From Obelidium mucronatum (Eukaryota > Chytridiomycota > Chytridiomycetes > Chytridiales > Chytriomycetaceae), in NCBI GenBank assembly GCA_025765595.1, contig JAIVFH010000498.1:1-17043 (forward strand): a stretch of 17,043 bases of DNA, read 5' to 3'. This document shows, in pieces, positions 6,871 to 15,775 of this stretch. Made by a program: the position numbers and the translations under genes. Numbering within the stretch: position 1 is the first letter of the stretch; each line of letters begins with the position of its first letter. Below the pieces are notes generated by a model that was not told the origin of the DNA, made no database searches, and was given only the letters and a program-made list of their open reading frames with translations.

Positions 6871-8550
6871 TTACAACTGAAACTTGCTTTCATCCACCTC
6901 CAACTTCTCATGTAAATACTCCTTTTTTCCCACTCCATAATCAAGTGTACACTGCCCCTGCCCATGCAATCGGAACTTGTAAATCAATAATCCTTCCAGA
7001 CCGACAGGACCTCTTGCGTGAGTTTTGTTTGTACTCACGCCAATCTCGGCTCCGAACCCAAACCTAAAACCATCTGCGAATCGAGTACTCGCATTCCAAA
7101 ACACATCTGCGCTATCAACACTGCGCATGAATTGATCAGCATGGTCTGCGTTTGAAGTGATGATTGCATCCGTGTGGTGCGACCCGTGACTATTAATGTG
7201 ACTGATGGCATCCTCAACACTTGAAACTGCACGTACTGCGAGGATGGTGTCGAGGAACTCTGTTGTAAAGTCTTCCTCAGTGGCTTCACTGATAAGCTTG
7301 TTTGTCTCCTTCTCTTCAGAAGTCAAGAGGTTGTACAGGGACGCGTCAAGTCGGAGTTGAATGTTTGCAAGTGTGAGTCTAGAGATGAGTGAGCGGAAGA
7401 AGGGGGTTTTGAGGTGCGAGTAGTGGAGAAGGAGGGTCTCTGTGCTGTTGCATGCACTAGGGTAGCTGGTTTTAGCGTCAATGAGTACGCGAATGGCCAT
7501 TTCGGTATCCAGGGCTTCATCGAAATAGGTTGTGCAGATTCCATCGGCGTGGCCGAGTACAGGGATTCGTGTATTTCCTTGTACGTGTCTTGAAAAAAAT
7601 TCAAATGAGACGGAGAAAAAAAGAGGCTGTAGAATATTTTTGATGTACCTGACCAAAGCGTTTGATCCTCTTGGAATAACTAAATCCACATATCGATCCA
7701 TCTTCAACAGTGTATCAATGGCAGTTCTAGACTCCACAAGACAGACAGCATCTTTGCTAACATTTAAGTCAGGAGAAGATAAAGCTTCGGCAATAATCCG
7801 ATGCAAAATTGCATTTGAATACTGTGCTTCCTTTCCACCTTTAAAAACATAGGGTAAATAAATTAGGATGGAAAGAGATTCAAGATTTTGCCACCTTTGA
7901 GAATCACTGCATTCCCACTTTTGATTGCCAATGAAGCAATATTCACAACAACTTCGGGTCTCGCCTCAAAAATAATTAAGACAACGCCAATTGGACAAGC
8001 GACGCGGAATAAATCAAGACCCGTATCCAACCTATTATAATTTCCAGTTGTTTTTTTGAGGGAATTTTTTTATGATGGTTGTTGGAGTAATGGTAAGTTG
8101 ATCTGAGTGAGATAAAGTGCTTATCTAAACATTGAGATAAAAACCTTGTTGCGAGGCTAGTCTTCCCAACTGGATCTTCCATCTTTTCAATGTCCAAAAC
8201 ACCTTGAAGCATGCTTTCGAACTTGTCTTTTGTGGACAGATCGAGGCGCTTGATGAGTTGCTTCGACAGGTTGTTTTTAGCAGCAGCCTGAGTGTTGATG
8301 CAGTGTTACCAAACCAATACCAACAAACACAGTATTCAATTAAATGAAACAATACCTCCAAGTCTTTCTTGTTTTCCTCCAGAATCAAAGCAGAGTTTTC
8401 CTTCAGTTTCCTGTGAATTTCCCGCAGTGCCGCGTTTCGAACCCCGCCGGTTGCAGTTTGCAGTTTAAGGGCGGCACCTCGTGCCGCAACCGCAAGTGAT
8501 GTTATTTGTTCGTCGTCGTCGATTTCAAGTTTGCGTTTTTGCTGTGTCAT
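6871..8550 (-). CDS. PRO2: Glutamate-5-semialdehyde dehydrogenase (gamma-glutamyl phosphate reductase), five exons
   Basis: Exons are 8550-8356, 8287-8145, 8031-7895, 7838-7649 and 7588-6871; together 1383 nt (460 aa), close to the usual fungal length. Introns are 68, 113, 56 and 60 nt. The enzyme reduces gamma-glutamyl phosphate to glutamate-5-semialdehyde with NADPH, the second step of proline synthesis. Family motifs run across every junction: VGKTSLATR joins [32 protein letters not shown] joins [21 protein letters not shown] joins [18 protein letters not shown]. The catalytic cysteine lies in [13 protein letters not shown] (about residue 268). For the fourth intron I chose the donor GTACAT and the acceptor TTTCAAG because that restores VR-x4-NTRIPVLGH; reading straight through inserts about 20 residues. 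Only 90 bp separate its start from the RPA1 stop codon, so its promoter must overlap the RPA1 3' end or coding region. Confidence 0.95.
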
Positions 8551-8619
8551 TTTTTATAAAAAATTGCTTTGCCTCCCACCCAGCAACTACCCGCAATTAA
8601 ATGTAAAATTCAGAACAGT

Positions 8620-8625
8620 TTTATT
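8620..8625 (-). terminator. Possible polyadenylation signal AATAAA for RPA1
   Basis: AATAAA on the minus strand lies 15 nt after the RPA1 stop codon, within the 90-bp gap before PRO2. Confidence 0.4.
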
Positions 8626-8640
8626 TGTAAGATAATTCCT

Positions 8641-11104
8641 TCAACCAAAAGTGGCGATTGCGTCAGCCAAATCATGCGACGCTGCAGCAAAGTTGATTGG
8701 CTCCAGACTCTGTCCCTGAACACGCAGACGGCCTTCGTCCTAAGAGGGAAAGCAATGTCAAAGTCAGAAAAACCAACAGGAGGCTTAAATCTTACCCCGA
8801 AGTTCTCCACTTTGCAATTGGCACGAACCGTTACTTGCTTCCACAAAGCCGCTTGCACAATCGCATTGAACCGGTCCTCATCGGTTTCCTAATAATCCCC
8901 ATAAGTATGGATGACAACGGAATCATGAAGATCTTATAAAAACCTGAATCGCCTGCAGCTCATTCGCACTCACACCCAACAAAGTTTCCGCAGTGTCATT
9001 AAAGAATGAAATCCACTGTTCACCAGAAGCATCAATTGTCTTACAACTCATCATGTATCTGTACTTGGGACTGGGGAACGCTTTCTGACACTTTTCGCAT
9101 CTCCACCCAGAATCTGCTTCCACAACTTTCTTCTGGCAGCCTTCGCTTTGACATGCCGGGTACCACAAACGGTCGGCTTTGATGAATGCCACAGTAACAC
9201 GGAGTGACAGCCAGTCGGCCTTAAAACAAGAACAGTCAGCAAATATCTTTCAACCATATAATCAAGGCGCACCTTTTCTCCATGTCCCAAATTCTCTTCT
9301 GCAATCTTACTAATCAGCTTAACTCCAAGAATACCTGTAACCCTCTCGCCACCTCCTCCTCCAGAACCACTGCCAGTACTACTAACCAATCCACCCTTTA
9401 CACCTTGGCTGAGCCACCAACCCTTTACTCCATGAACCTCTCGGCAATCGACTCCTTCCAACAAACTAGCCCCCATCGCAACACTTAAGCTACGACCACC
9501 AAAGTCACCCACCCTCAAACCCTTCATTACGCATACAGGGTTCAAACTCCCGTCGGTGGAAGGTGGCAAATCGGCGAAAGACTCCGCCTGCGCACCCCAG
9601 AGGGTGAGTCGACAGCTGTGTCCGGATTCATCTGCGATTGTTACATCGCGCTTGGAAAGCTGTTTCCCAGCTTTGGTAGTGAGTGAAGAGACAGGGTTGA
9701 CTTCAGTGACAACAGCAACAACATCTGTTTTCGGGATAAAACAACATTTAAACAACAAAGAGAAAAAAACAAAAGTAAAACAAACCAATCATGGCATCCT
9801 TCTCATGTTCTCCAAGTTGATCCAACATAACGCGGCGGAAATGGACTTGAGGCGCTGCCGCCCCATCGTTACACTAGGGGGTATAGACGTAAGCGAGTGC
9901 ATTCTGGATGGGAAATGGCAGAATGAGAGCTCGTTACCTCTGTAACCATGCTCCCCAAATCAAGAGTCATCTCGTAATCGTTATTCACACCCCCACTAAA
10001 CTGCTTATTTGCAATCTTGATGGCAGCTTTACTCACGTAATACACCTTGTTGATTACAAGCATATCGTAGAATTGAGTCACGACATCATTGAATCCTGTG
10101 GCACGGATTTCACCCTTAATGATGTCCGAACAAGTGTTAGAGCTTCGCTATTAAAACACACAACATTTGTAACTTACACTGTCATCACCAAACGTGACAC
10201 TAAACAGCTGCCCAGGACCTTTGGCGTTATTGTATGTTCGAATATCGCTCTTATTGACAACACGTGCACGGATAGTCCACCTGACAAAGTCGTTAGTGGG
10301 ATTTTTTGTCTGCTTTGATTTGCTACGTACTTGTTTTGGTATGGACTCAAACTCTTGATGGGGAATACAGCAACATCTGACGCATTCGATTGATGCGGTT
10401 GAGCGTGTTGGCGCTGCTGTTGTTGCTGCATTGCTGGCCGTTGTTGTTGAAACTGATGGTTGTGTTGGGGAGCAGAAGGTGCGGCCTGTTGGTAAGGCTG
10501 CTGTTGTTGTTTCTGTTGTTGATGAGCGGGTTGTTGTTGGTTGTAAAATTGCTGAGGCTGCTGTTGGTGTTGCTGCTGTTGGGGAGGCGCGGCATTGTTC
10601 GTGGGGGGAGGACCTTGAATATCCATGCCTGGATTGCCAATTCGCTCACAATTAGTGACTCCTGGATTCAAGCACTCGATTTCAAGGATAATCAAGATAC
10701 TATCGTGAATGGTGTAAATGCGTTGTAACGCTACAACAGCAAAAATAGACGTACAGTTTTCCCGCGACTTGGTTACAGAGCAGTTTATTGACTTGGACAA
10801 TCGAGTGTTTGACGATTGTTCCGTTCTCTGCGAGTGGGTTCAGTTGAGTTGCCAGCATGCCTAGAAAACCCCAAGGGTCGACGAAACAAGTCAACGAAAA
10901 GAACGTAAGGTTGAGTTTTTGTTGCTTTAAAGTACCCTGCATTCCGTGGTAGCCGTCAGACAGAATGAGCTTCCATCTCTCTGGAGCACCAGGAGTTGTC
11001 TGGTTCATCTTCTTGACGTTAAGCACTTGCAAAACACACGGCGAGTCTTCGATTGCACCATTTGCCAGTGCATAGATTCGACCAGTTGTGAGTGGAGAAG
11101 TCAT
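8641..11104 (-). CDS. RFA1: Replication protein A large subunit (RPA70/Rfa1), ten exons
   Basis: Exons are 11104-10936, 10860-10755, 10699-10331, 10280-10178, 10114-9938, 9873-9786, 9724-9273, 9219-8944, 8888-8796 and 8739-8641; together 1932 nt (643 aa). Nine introns of 50-75 nt, several with GTACGT or GTAAGT donors, are removed. The protein is the largest subunit of the nuclear heterotrimer that binds single-stranded DNA in replication, repair and recombination. The N-terminal OB fold (1-105) includes [19 protein letters not shown] Gln-rich linker covers about 132-195. DBD-A starts [18 protein letters not shown] at 214. DBD-B covers the middle and has a Gly/Ser-rich insert before [15 protein letters not shown] carries a zinc ribbon with C511, C516, C529 and C532, and the end is [22 protein letters not shown]. 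All junctions keep frame and family sequence. It diverges from the HMGB gene. Confidence 0.96.
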
Positions 11105-11756
11105 TTCTGGTGTTTTTTAATTTGTTGTTTGTCCGAACACAAAAGCAAACAGACTAAAAAGCTCTTAAAAGTAAACGAATAGAAAAAGAGATGCAGTGTA
11201 TGTCCCTCTGAATAACCCTTTCGTTCTTTTCATTCGTAGAAACCACGTGTCCCTTTGTGTTTTTTTTTCATATTTTTCCATATTTTTTTATTTTGTGACG
11301 AAAAAAAAGCAGGTGAGACCTCCCCCCTCTCACTAGAGAGGCTCCACTAGGGAGAAGACCAGTGAGAGAGTGGCAAATTTGTGACCACCCAACCGACCCA
11401 CCAGCAACCCAACACTTTGCCAACCACCACCGATCCCTCCTGCCAATCGTTCCACCAGTGATCGATCTAAGTACCAGATCAACTGGCTCCAATGAACTCC
11501 ACCCTCTCCTCCCCGTCTGCCCCCCTTCGCACCCTTCAAAATACTTGAAATTGTCCGAACTTCCGGACCAAAAAACGCAAACCCCGCTTGTCTCTTCCCC
11601 TCCCAAAAAAATAGAGTCAAAAATCATCCTTTTCACTTCTCTCTTGAAACCACACAACTTTCCTCCCCGTCAGTCTTTCACCAACAAAACTTCAACCGGT
11701 TTCTAAACAACTGCTCTTCTTCTTTCTTCACAACTAGTCAAACTACTCAATCAAAG
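11105..11756. promoter_or_regulatory. Divergent promoter region between RPA1 and the HMGB gene
   Basis: Both starts face away from this 652-bp gap. It has an E-box CACGTG at 11244-11249, about 140 bp from the RPA1 start, and T-rich/A-rich runs at about 11261-11308 that could exclude nucleosomes. The plus strand is C/T-rich on the HMGB side. CTCTCACT (11327-11334) and AGTGAGAG (11361-11368) form a loose inverted repeat. I found no ACGCGT (MluI cell-cycle box), which drives many yeast replication genes. The open frames in this region have biased composition and no family resemblance. Confidence 0.55.
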
Positions 11757-12345
11757 ATGCCGAGAGTGAGTGTCCTTTGTTTAAGTACAGCTGACTCTTT
11801 AACTAACTGCGCTTCCGCTGTTTACAGGCCACTAAAGGAAAGGTCGCTAAATCTCCAAAGGCCAAGGCCAAGAAGGACCCAAACGCGCCAAAGAAGGCCC
11901 TCTCTGTGAGTGTTTCGTTGCTTGACGGGCGGGGAGACAATGACACTCAGTTTCTAAACTTCGGACATTCTTTGCACACACAACACAACACCAACTTTAA
12001 ACTCAGGCATACTTCCACTTTGCCGCTGACAACCGTGCCCGAATTAAGGAGGAAAACCCAAGCGCGACTTTTGGTGAAATTGGAAAGATTCTGGGAGCCG
12101 AATGGAAAGAAGCGGACGAAGCAACAAAACAGGTATGTCGCAACAGATTTTTGCAACTCTTTATTGATACATTGTTGGTTTTTTAACCCCTTTTTGTATT
12201 CCCATTTTAGAAATACACTGCCCAGCAGGAGAAAGACAAGGCGCGTTACGTCAAGGAGCTCGAAGCATACAAGGAAGCACCTGCTGCTGCTGAAGATGAT
12301 GAAGAAGCGGACGCTGATGCTGCTGCTGACGAAGATGACGAATGA
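11757..12345 (+). CDS. HMG-box chromatin protein (HMGB/Nhp6-like), four exons
   Basis: Exons are 11757-11765, 11828-11905, 12007-12132 and 12211-12345; together 348 nt (115 aa), with introns of 62, 101 and 78 nt. The first exon is only nine bases (ATG CCG AGA) before a GTGAGT donor. A Lys/Ala/Pro-rich N-terminus (KAKAKKDPNAPKKAL) leads into a single HMG box (about 24-94) with SAYFHFAADNR, the NPSATFGEIGKILGAEWKE region, and KYTAQQEKDKARY. The last 20 residues are an acidic tail of Asp, Glu and Ala. Nhp6-like proteins bend DNA without sequence specificity and work with FACT and nucleosomes in the nucleus. Yeast Nhp6 has a similar single box but no acidic tail; the tail resembles animal and plant HMGBs. 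Both ends of every intron are GT-AG and all junctions are phase 0. Confidence 0.93.
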
Positions 12346-12495
12346 ATAATTGTCCTCTAGTTTATTTTTCTTTTGTGATTCGTATTATTTCTTAATGTTT
12401 ATCTGTTTTGCGTTCTTTTATAATCAAGAAAGGATGTGTTGCTTGGGGATTTAATTTGTTTCTCTCTTTCTTTTTTTTTCTTCTATTTTCTCTGA

Positions 12496-14013
12496 ATGGG
12501 CAAAAAAGAGACTGGCGATGCAGACAGATTTCTTGCATCGATTGGTATCAATACCCTCGATGATGAAGTAGATAGCCCTGGTTAGTTCGCAGAGTATTTT
12601 CAATGGGGTGGGGTGCTGAGGTCACTCCCTCATCTAGTGTCAAAAGCTGTTGCCGATCAAGTCAAGAAAGACTCACCACTCCTCGTGAAAAACCTTACAA
12701 CTCTCGCGGAAAGCATCAAATCAACAAAACGGAAATTATCCGCACTGCAGCAGCTTCTTTCTGGCTCCAAGTTACCGACCTCAAAAGGTGTATCGTTGCT
12801 CGAAGTCAAACTGCATAGTCTCCTATCGTACCTCACCCACCTTTCCTTCTTTATTCTCTTGAAATTGAACGGCGTGTCGACCGCAGAGGGCCATGGCTCT
12901 GTAGATCGCTTGATTGAGTTGCGAGTCGTCTTGGAAAAGATGAAGCCCATTGAAGCAAAGCTCAAATACCAGATTGATAAAGTAGTCAAGGCTGCAAACG
13001 AGGCAGATGGTGGAAGTGGAGCTAGTTCAAAGAATACTCCGGGATCGATTGTTGGGTGGGAGGGCGAAGTTGACGATTCCAAACGAGGAAGTGGGGGCGC
13101 TGGATTGACGGATTATGAGCTCCAAGCAGCGGGTGTTGCAGATCCTTTGCAGTTTAAACCGAACCCAATGAACTTGGTGGGCGCAATGGCGTGTAAGTAT
13201 CCTTTAGTCTGTTACAAAAGCATATGTTCCTGATTCTAATCAATATACACCCTTAGTAAAAGACACGTCTGCAACGGCCGCAAATGAATCTGAACAGGGA
13301 GTCTATCGTCCACCTAAAATTGCACCTGTAAAATACTCTGAAGAATCCCGCTCTTCAAAGAGCAAACTCTCCAACCAAACCCGAGAATCCCTCTCGAAAT
13401 CACGTCTCTTCCGGGATATGCGTGAAACTTTTGATACTTCACGTCCAGAGCAGGTTACTTCTCATGGAACTGGCTATGGCCTCCGTGAAATCAGAGATGC
13501 TAAAGATGAAGAATTGGAGAAAATCGAGGAGTTTGAGTTGGATAATTATCAGAGATTGGGTGCTACCAAAGATCGGAACAAGAGAGAAAAGGCTGCAATG
13601 CGACGGAGTGGTACCAGTGGAATTGTTGATGAAATGGAGGTTGGTTACCAGACAACACGTTCTCTTTATCTTTTTTCCTAACTTTCAATGAATTTATTCT
13701 TTGTTAGAACTTGGAAACTGACTTTCTGCATATGGAATCTTTGGACCGTGCTGTCGCTTTTGACGATCGTCAACGCTACGGGGCTGGAGGAGTCTTGGCA
13801 AAGAGGAACATCCGCGCCGAGCAAATGTTTTCTGGAGCTCCAGCAGAAGATGATGATGAAGGATTGGGTCGGAAAAAGAGGAGAGTGTACACTGGTGCCG
13901 ACGACCTGCTCAGTCATATGGCCACCCATCGTTCCAGCAAAACTGGTTATGATAAGACATTAAGAAACATGACTCGACCAAAGGGAAAAGGAAAAGCGAA
14001 AGGGAAAAAGTAA
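12496..14013 (+). CDS. LCP5: Neuroguidin/Lcp5-like Sas10/Utp3/C1D-family protein, four exons
   Basis: Exons are 12496-12580, 12638-13192, 13257-13639 and 13708-14013; together 1329 nt (442 aa), with introns of 57, 64 and 68 nt. Lcp5/neuroguidin is a nucleolar U3 snoRNP-associated (SSU processome) factor in 18S rRNA maturation. The Sas10/C1D domain shows as KGVSLLEVK (78-86), LLSYL, and LRVVLEKMKPIEAKLKYQ (123-140). Downstream come YRPPKIAPVKY and an acidic/basic coiled region around residues 240-320. The C-terminus is strongly basic (KGKGKAKGKK), fitting nucleolar or RNA binding. The first junction matters: an AG at 12620 would lead straight to a stop, whereas the AG at 12637 keeps the frame and gives SP-V-SKAVADQVKK, so I used the latter. 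The gene is head-to-tail with HMGB, 150 bp apart, and converges on F-box-like copy B. Confidence 0.9.
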
Positions 14014-14030
14014 TTGGCGAGCTGTCATCC

Positions 14031-14036
14031 AATAAA
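14031..14036 (+). terminator. Possible polyadenylation signal AATAAA for the Lcp5-like gene
   Basis: AATAAA lies 17 nt after the stop codon, in the 142-bp convergent gap. Confidence 0.45.
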
Positions 14037-14155
14037 GTTCAGTTCGATATTTTACTTCGTTTAGTACACGTACTTAATTCAAGAACAATTAACAAGTTAT
14101 ATCAGTTGAAAATGAAGAAAAATCCAATTGTATCTTACAAATCAAGCCGGTCCCA

Positions 14156-15334
14156 TCAATCACATTTTTCCCACACAACACACGGACTCCCAAAAAAGCT
14201 ATCACATTCTCCAAACCTTACCTTCCACCCAATCGCACCCAGCTCCTCAATCCACTGGTATCCACCTTCATCCAACACCTCAAAAGACACCCTCTTCAAA
14301 TTCTTCATGAACGGTAACTTGTCAATTACCTTCCTCGAGCAATTCATCTCCAAATCGAAGCGAAATTCAATCCCCTTTAAATTCTGGAACTCTTCTAACC
14401 GGTCCGCTACTTCTTCATCAAATTGTGATGGATCAAAACACCGCCAAAACTCGGCTTGTCTGCCAACATATGATTCGGCAATCGCCAACATATCTCCGGT
14501 GTTCTCCATAGACGGAAAGTCAAGCATACGAATCGCGAGTGTTTTGGCCGTGTGTTTAACTTGTTGCAGCTGCTGGTTTTGAAGGTTTTCAATCCAGGTA
14601 AGAATATCGAGATATGAATCGTTTCGTCTGTTTGTTTTTGATATAGCTGCTGGAATTCGGAAATACTCGTCTGCGCTCTCGGCGCCAATATACAAGTCAA
14701 TCACACGTGGTAACAAGTCTGTCAAGGATTCTAGGTATTGTATTGAATATGCTTGGACTTTGGCGACTCCATTATACCGCGTCAAGAGACGGGTAAGGTT
14801 TGCAATGACAGATAAATCGCGGGACGAAAGGAATAAAGGTGGGCCGGGTGGACCCTTCAATGCAGTTGTATCGTTGGAGGGGCATGGATTGTTGTTCACT
14901 TGGTGAAACTCCACAGGGAACCAGAATGTGGGCCAGATTCGGCTTATTCCCAAAAATGGAAAGGCTCTCGCGGCTTCAATGATAGCAGATCGCAATTTGT
15001 GGAGGGACGGAATTGCTTGACAGAGTGGAAGAATTGTTTCGGACGTTGTGTAGCAGACAATTCGGCTCATTGCTTCAGGTGGAAGCGACTCGAAGATGCA
15101 ATTGTGTGGATTGCTCGTCAAGGAGGTGTTGCCATTCGTTCTATTGTCTACTAATTTGGGTGACTGAACGACAATTCCATGTTCTTGTAAAAGCGCCAGA
15201 CTTGCGTCCAGCTCGGATTTCAATGCTGTAATTTGTGCCGAGCATGGTGTAGTTGTATCATTTCCTGTGGTGTGGCAACAACAGGATCTATGGTTTGGAT
15301 CAGCAGCTGGTGCGCGTGGGTTGTAATCCACCAT
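14156..15334 (-). CDS. F-box-like protein, copy B, paralogue of 3650-4681
   Basis: A single exon of 392 aa from the ATG at 15332-15334. An in-frame ATG at 15436 would add 34 residues absent from copy A, so I used the inner one. The architecture matches copy A: an N-terminal Cys cluster (SCCC at 17-20), a coiled-coil-like helix (about 35-53), and an F-box-like segment beginning LPPEAMSRIV at residue 84. Then come PTFWFPVEF (copy A PEFWFPIRF) and LTRLLTRYNGVAKVQAYS (copy A ARLVTRHGGISKVQAHS). The end is IEELGAIGW...FFG-x2-CVVWEKCD, again as in copy A. The linker before the F-box and the middle are longer than in copy A. A role as an SCF-type adaptor is inferred from the F-box-like motif only. 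It converges on the Lcp5-like gene and lies downstream of the kinase at 15776 on the same strand. Confidence 0.75.
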   Translation of the reverse strand: MVDYNPRAPAADPNHRSCCCHTTGNDTTTPCSAQITALKSELDASLALLQEHGIVVQSPKLVDNRTNGNTSLTSNPHNCIFESLPPEAMSRIVCYTTSETILPLCQAIPSLHKLRSAIIEAARAFPFLGISRIWPTFWFPVEFHQVNNNPCPSNDTTALKGPPGPPLFLSSRDLSVIANLTRLLTRYNGVAKVQAYSIQYLESLTDLLPRVIDLYIGAESADEYFRIPAAISKTNRRNDSYLDILTWIENLQNQQLQQVKHTAKTLAIRMLDFPSMENTGDMLAIAESYVGRQAEFWRCFDPSQFDEEVADRLEEFQNLKGIEFRFDLEMNCSRKVIDKLPFMKNLKRVSFEVLDEGGYQWIEELGAIGWKVRFGECDSFFGSPCVVWEKCD

Positions 15335-15775
15335 TTTTACCCCTAAAAATTTGTTACGTAAAGAGCACCAGGTTGTAAAAAAGTGTAGAGATACAAGCCA
15401 AGAAGAGCCAAATTGATGACATTTTTTCATTTTCATTGTCCGTGAGTTAAAATTGCTCGTTTATTTCCAGAAAGCAGGAGTGTCTTAATTTTTGTTTTTC
15501 CCCTTGCCATCAGGTGTCTTTCATTGTAATTATTCTTTTAATAATTCATTTTCTATTCTTAGTGTATGCATTTGCGTTTTTATGCTTTGTATTTTTATGA
15601 TGAAATTCATTTATCCTGTGGCTTGGCCGTCAGCCGAAATGTCTTCACATGCAGATTGATGTCTCTCTCTCTATTCTATTTAAATGAATGCAATATTTTG
15701 TTCGCGAATGAATTTATTGATTTCTGTGAACAGCTGGATCTGATTTGAGATTGTGTTGAGATTTCGATTTATTAT
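15335..15775. other. Intergenic region between kinase 3' end and F-box-like copy B
   Basis: This 440-bp AT-rich gap must hold the 3' UTR of the kinase and the promoter of F-box-like copy B. A possible AATAAA for the kinase lies at 15713-15718. I see no coding frame with family support and no clear regulatory motif. Confidence 0.5.
15713..15718 (-). terminator. Possible polyadenylation signal AATAAA for the right-edge kinase
   Basis: AATAAA on the minus strand lies about 58 nt after the kinase stop codon. Confidence 0.35.

Noticed and set aside
8569..8939. Plus-strand frames opposite the last RPA1 exons
   Set aside because: They are antisense shadows crossing RPA1 splice sites that are well supported by protein family sequence.
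10390..10728. Plus-strand frame encoding a very Leu-rich, membrane-like peptide
   Set aside because: It is the exact antisense of the Gln-rich linker exon of RPA1; CAG/CAA repeats read backwards give CTG/TTG leucines.
11327..11368. CTCTCACT/AGTGAGAG inverted repeat as a structural element
   Set aside because: Eight-base arms with a 26-nt loop in biased sequence are weak; kept only as a note in the promoter entry.
11268..11657. Two overlapping minus-strand frames rich in Gly and Trp, and a Pro/Ser-rich plus-strand frame
   Set aside because: They reflect the C/T-rich promoter composition upstream of HMGB; no family motif, and mutually exclusive frames.
11906..12349. Plus-strand 147-residue frame across the HMGB locus
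   Set aside because: It reads through introns and out of frame with the HMG box. The spliced frame gives a complete HMG-box protein.
12603..12818. Plus-strand frame starting at an ATG inside the Lcp5-like first intron
   Set aside because: It is offset from the Sas10/C1D frame and lies partly in the intron I assign at 12581-12637.
15335..15436. N-terminal extension of F-box-like copy B from the upstream ATG
   Set aside because: The 34 extra residues have no counterpart in copy A, whose Cys cluster follows its own inner start closely.
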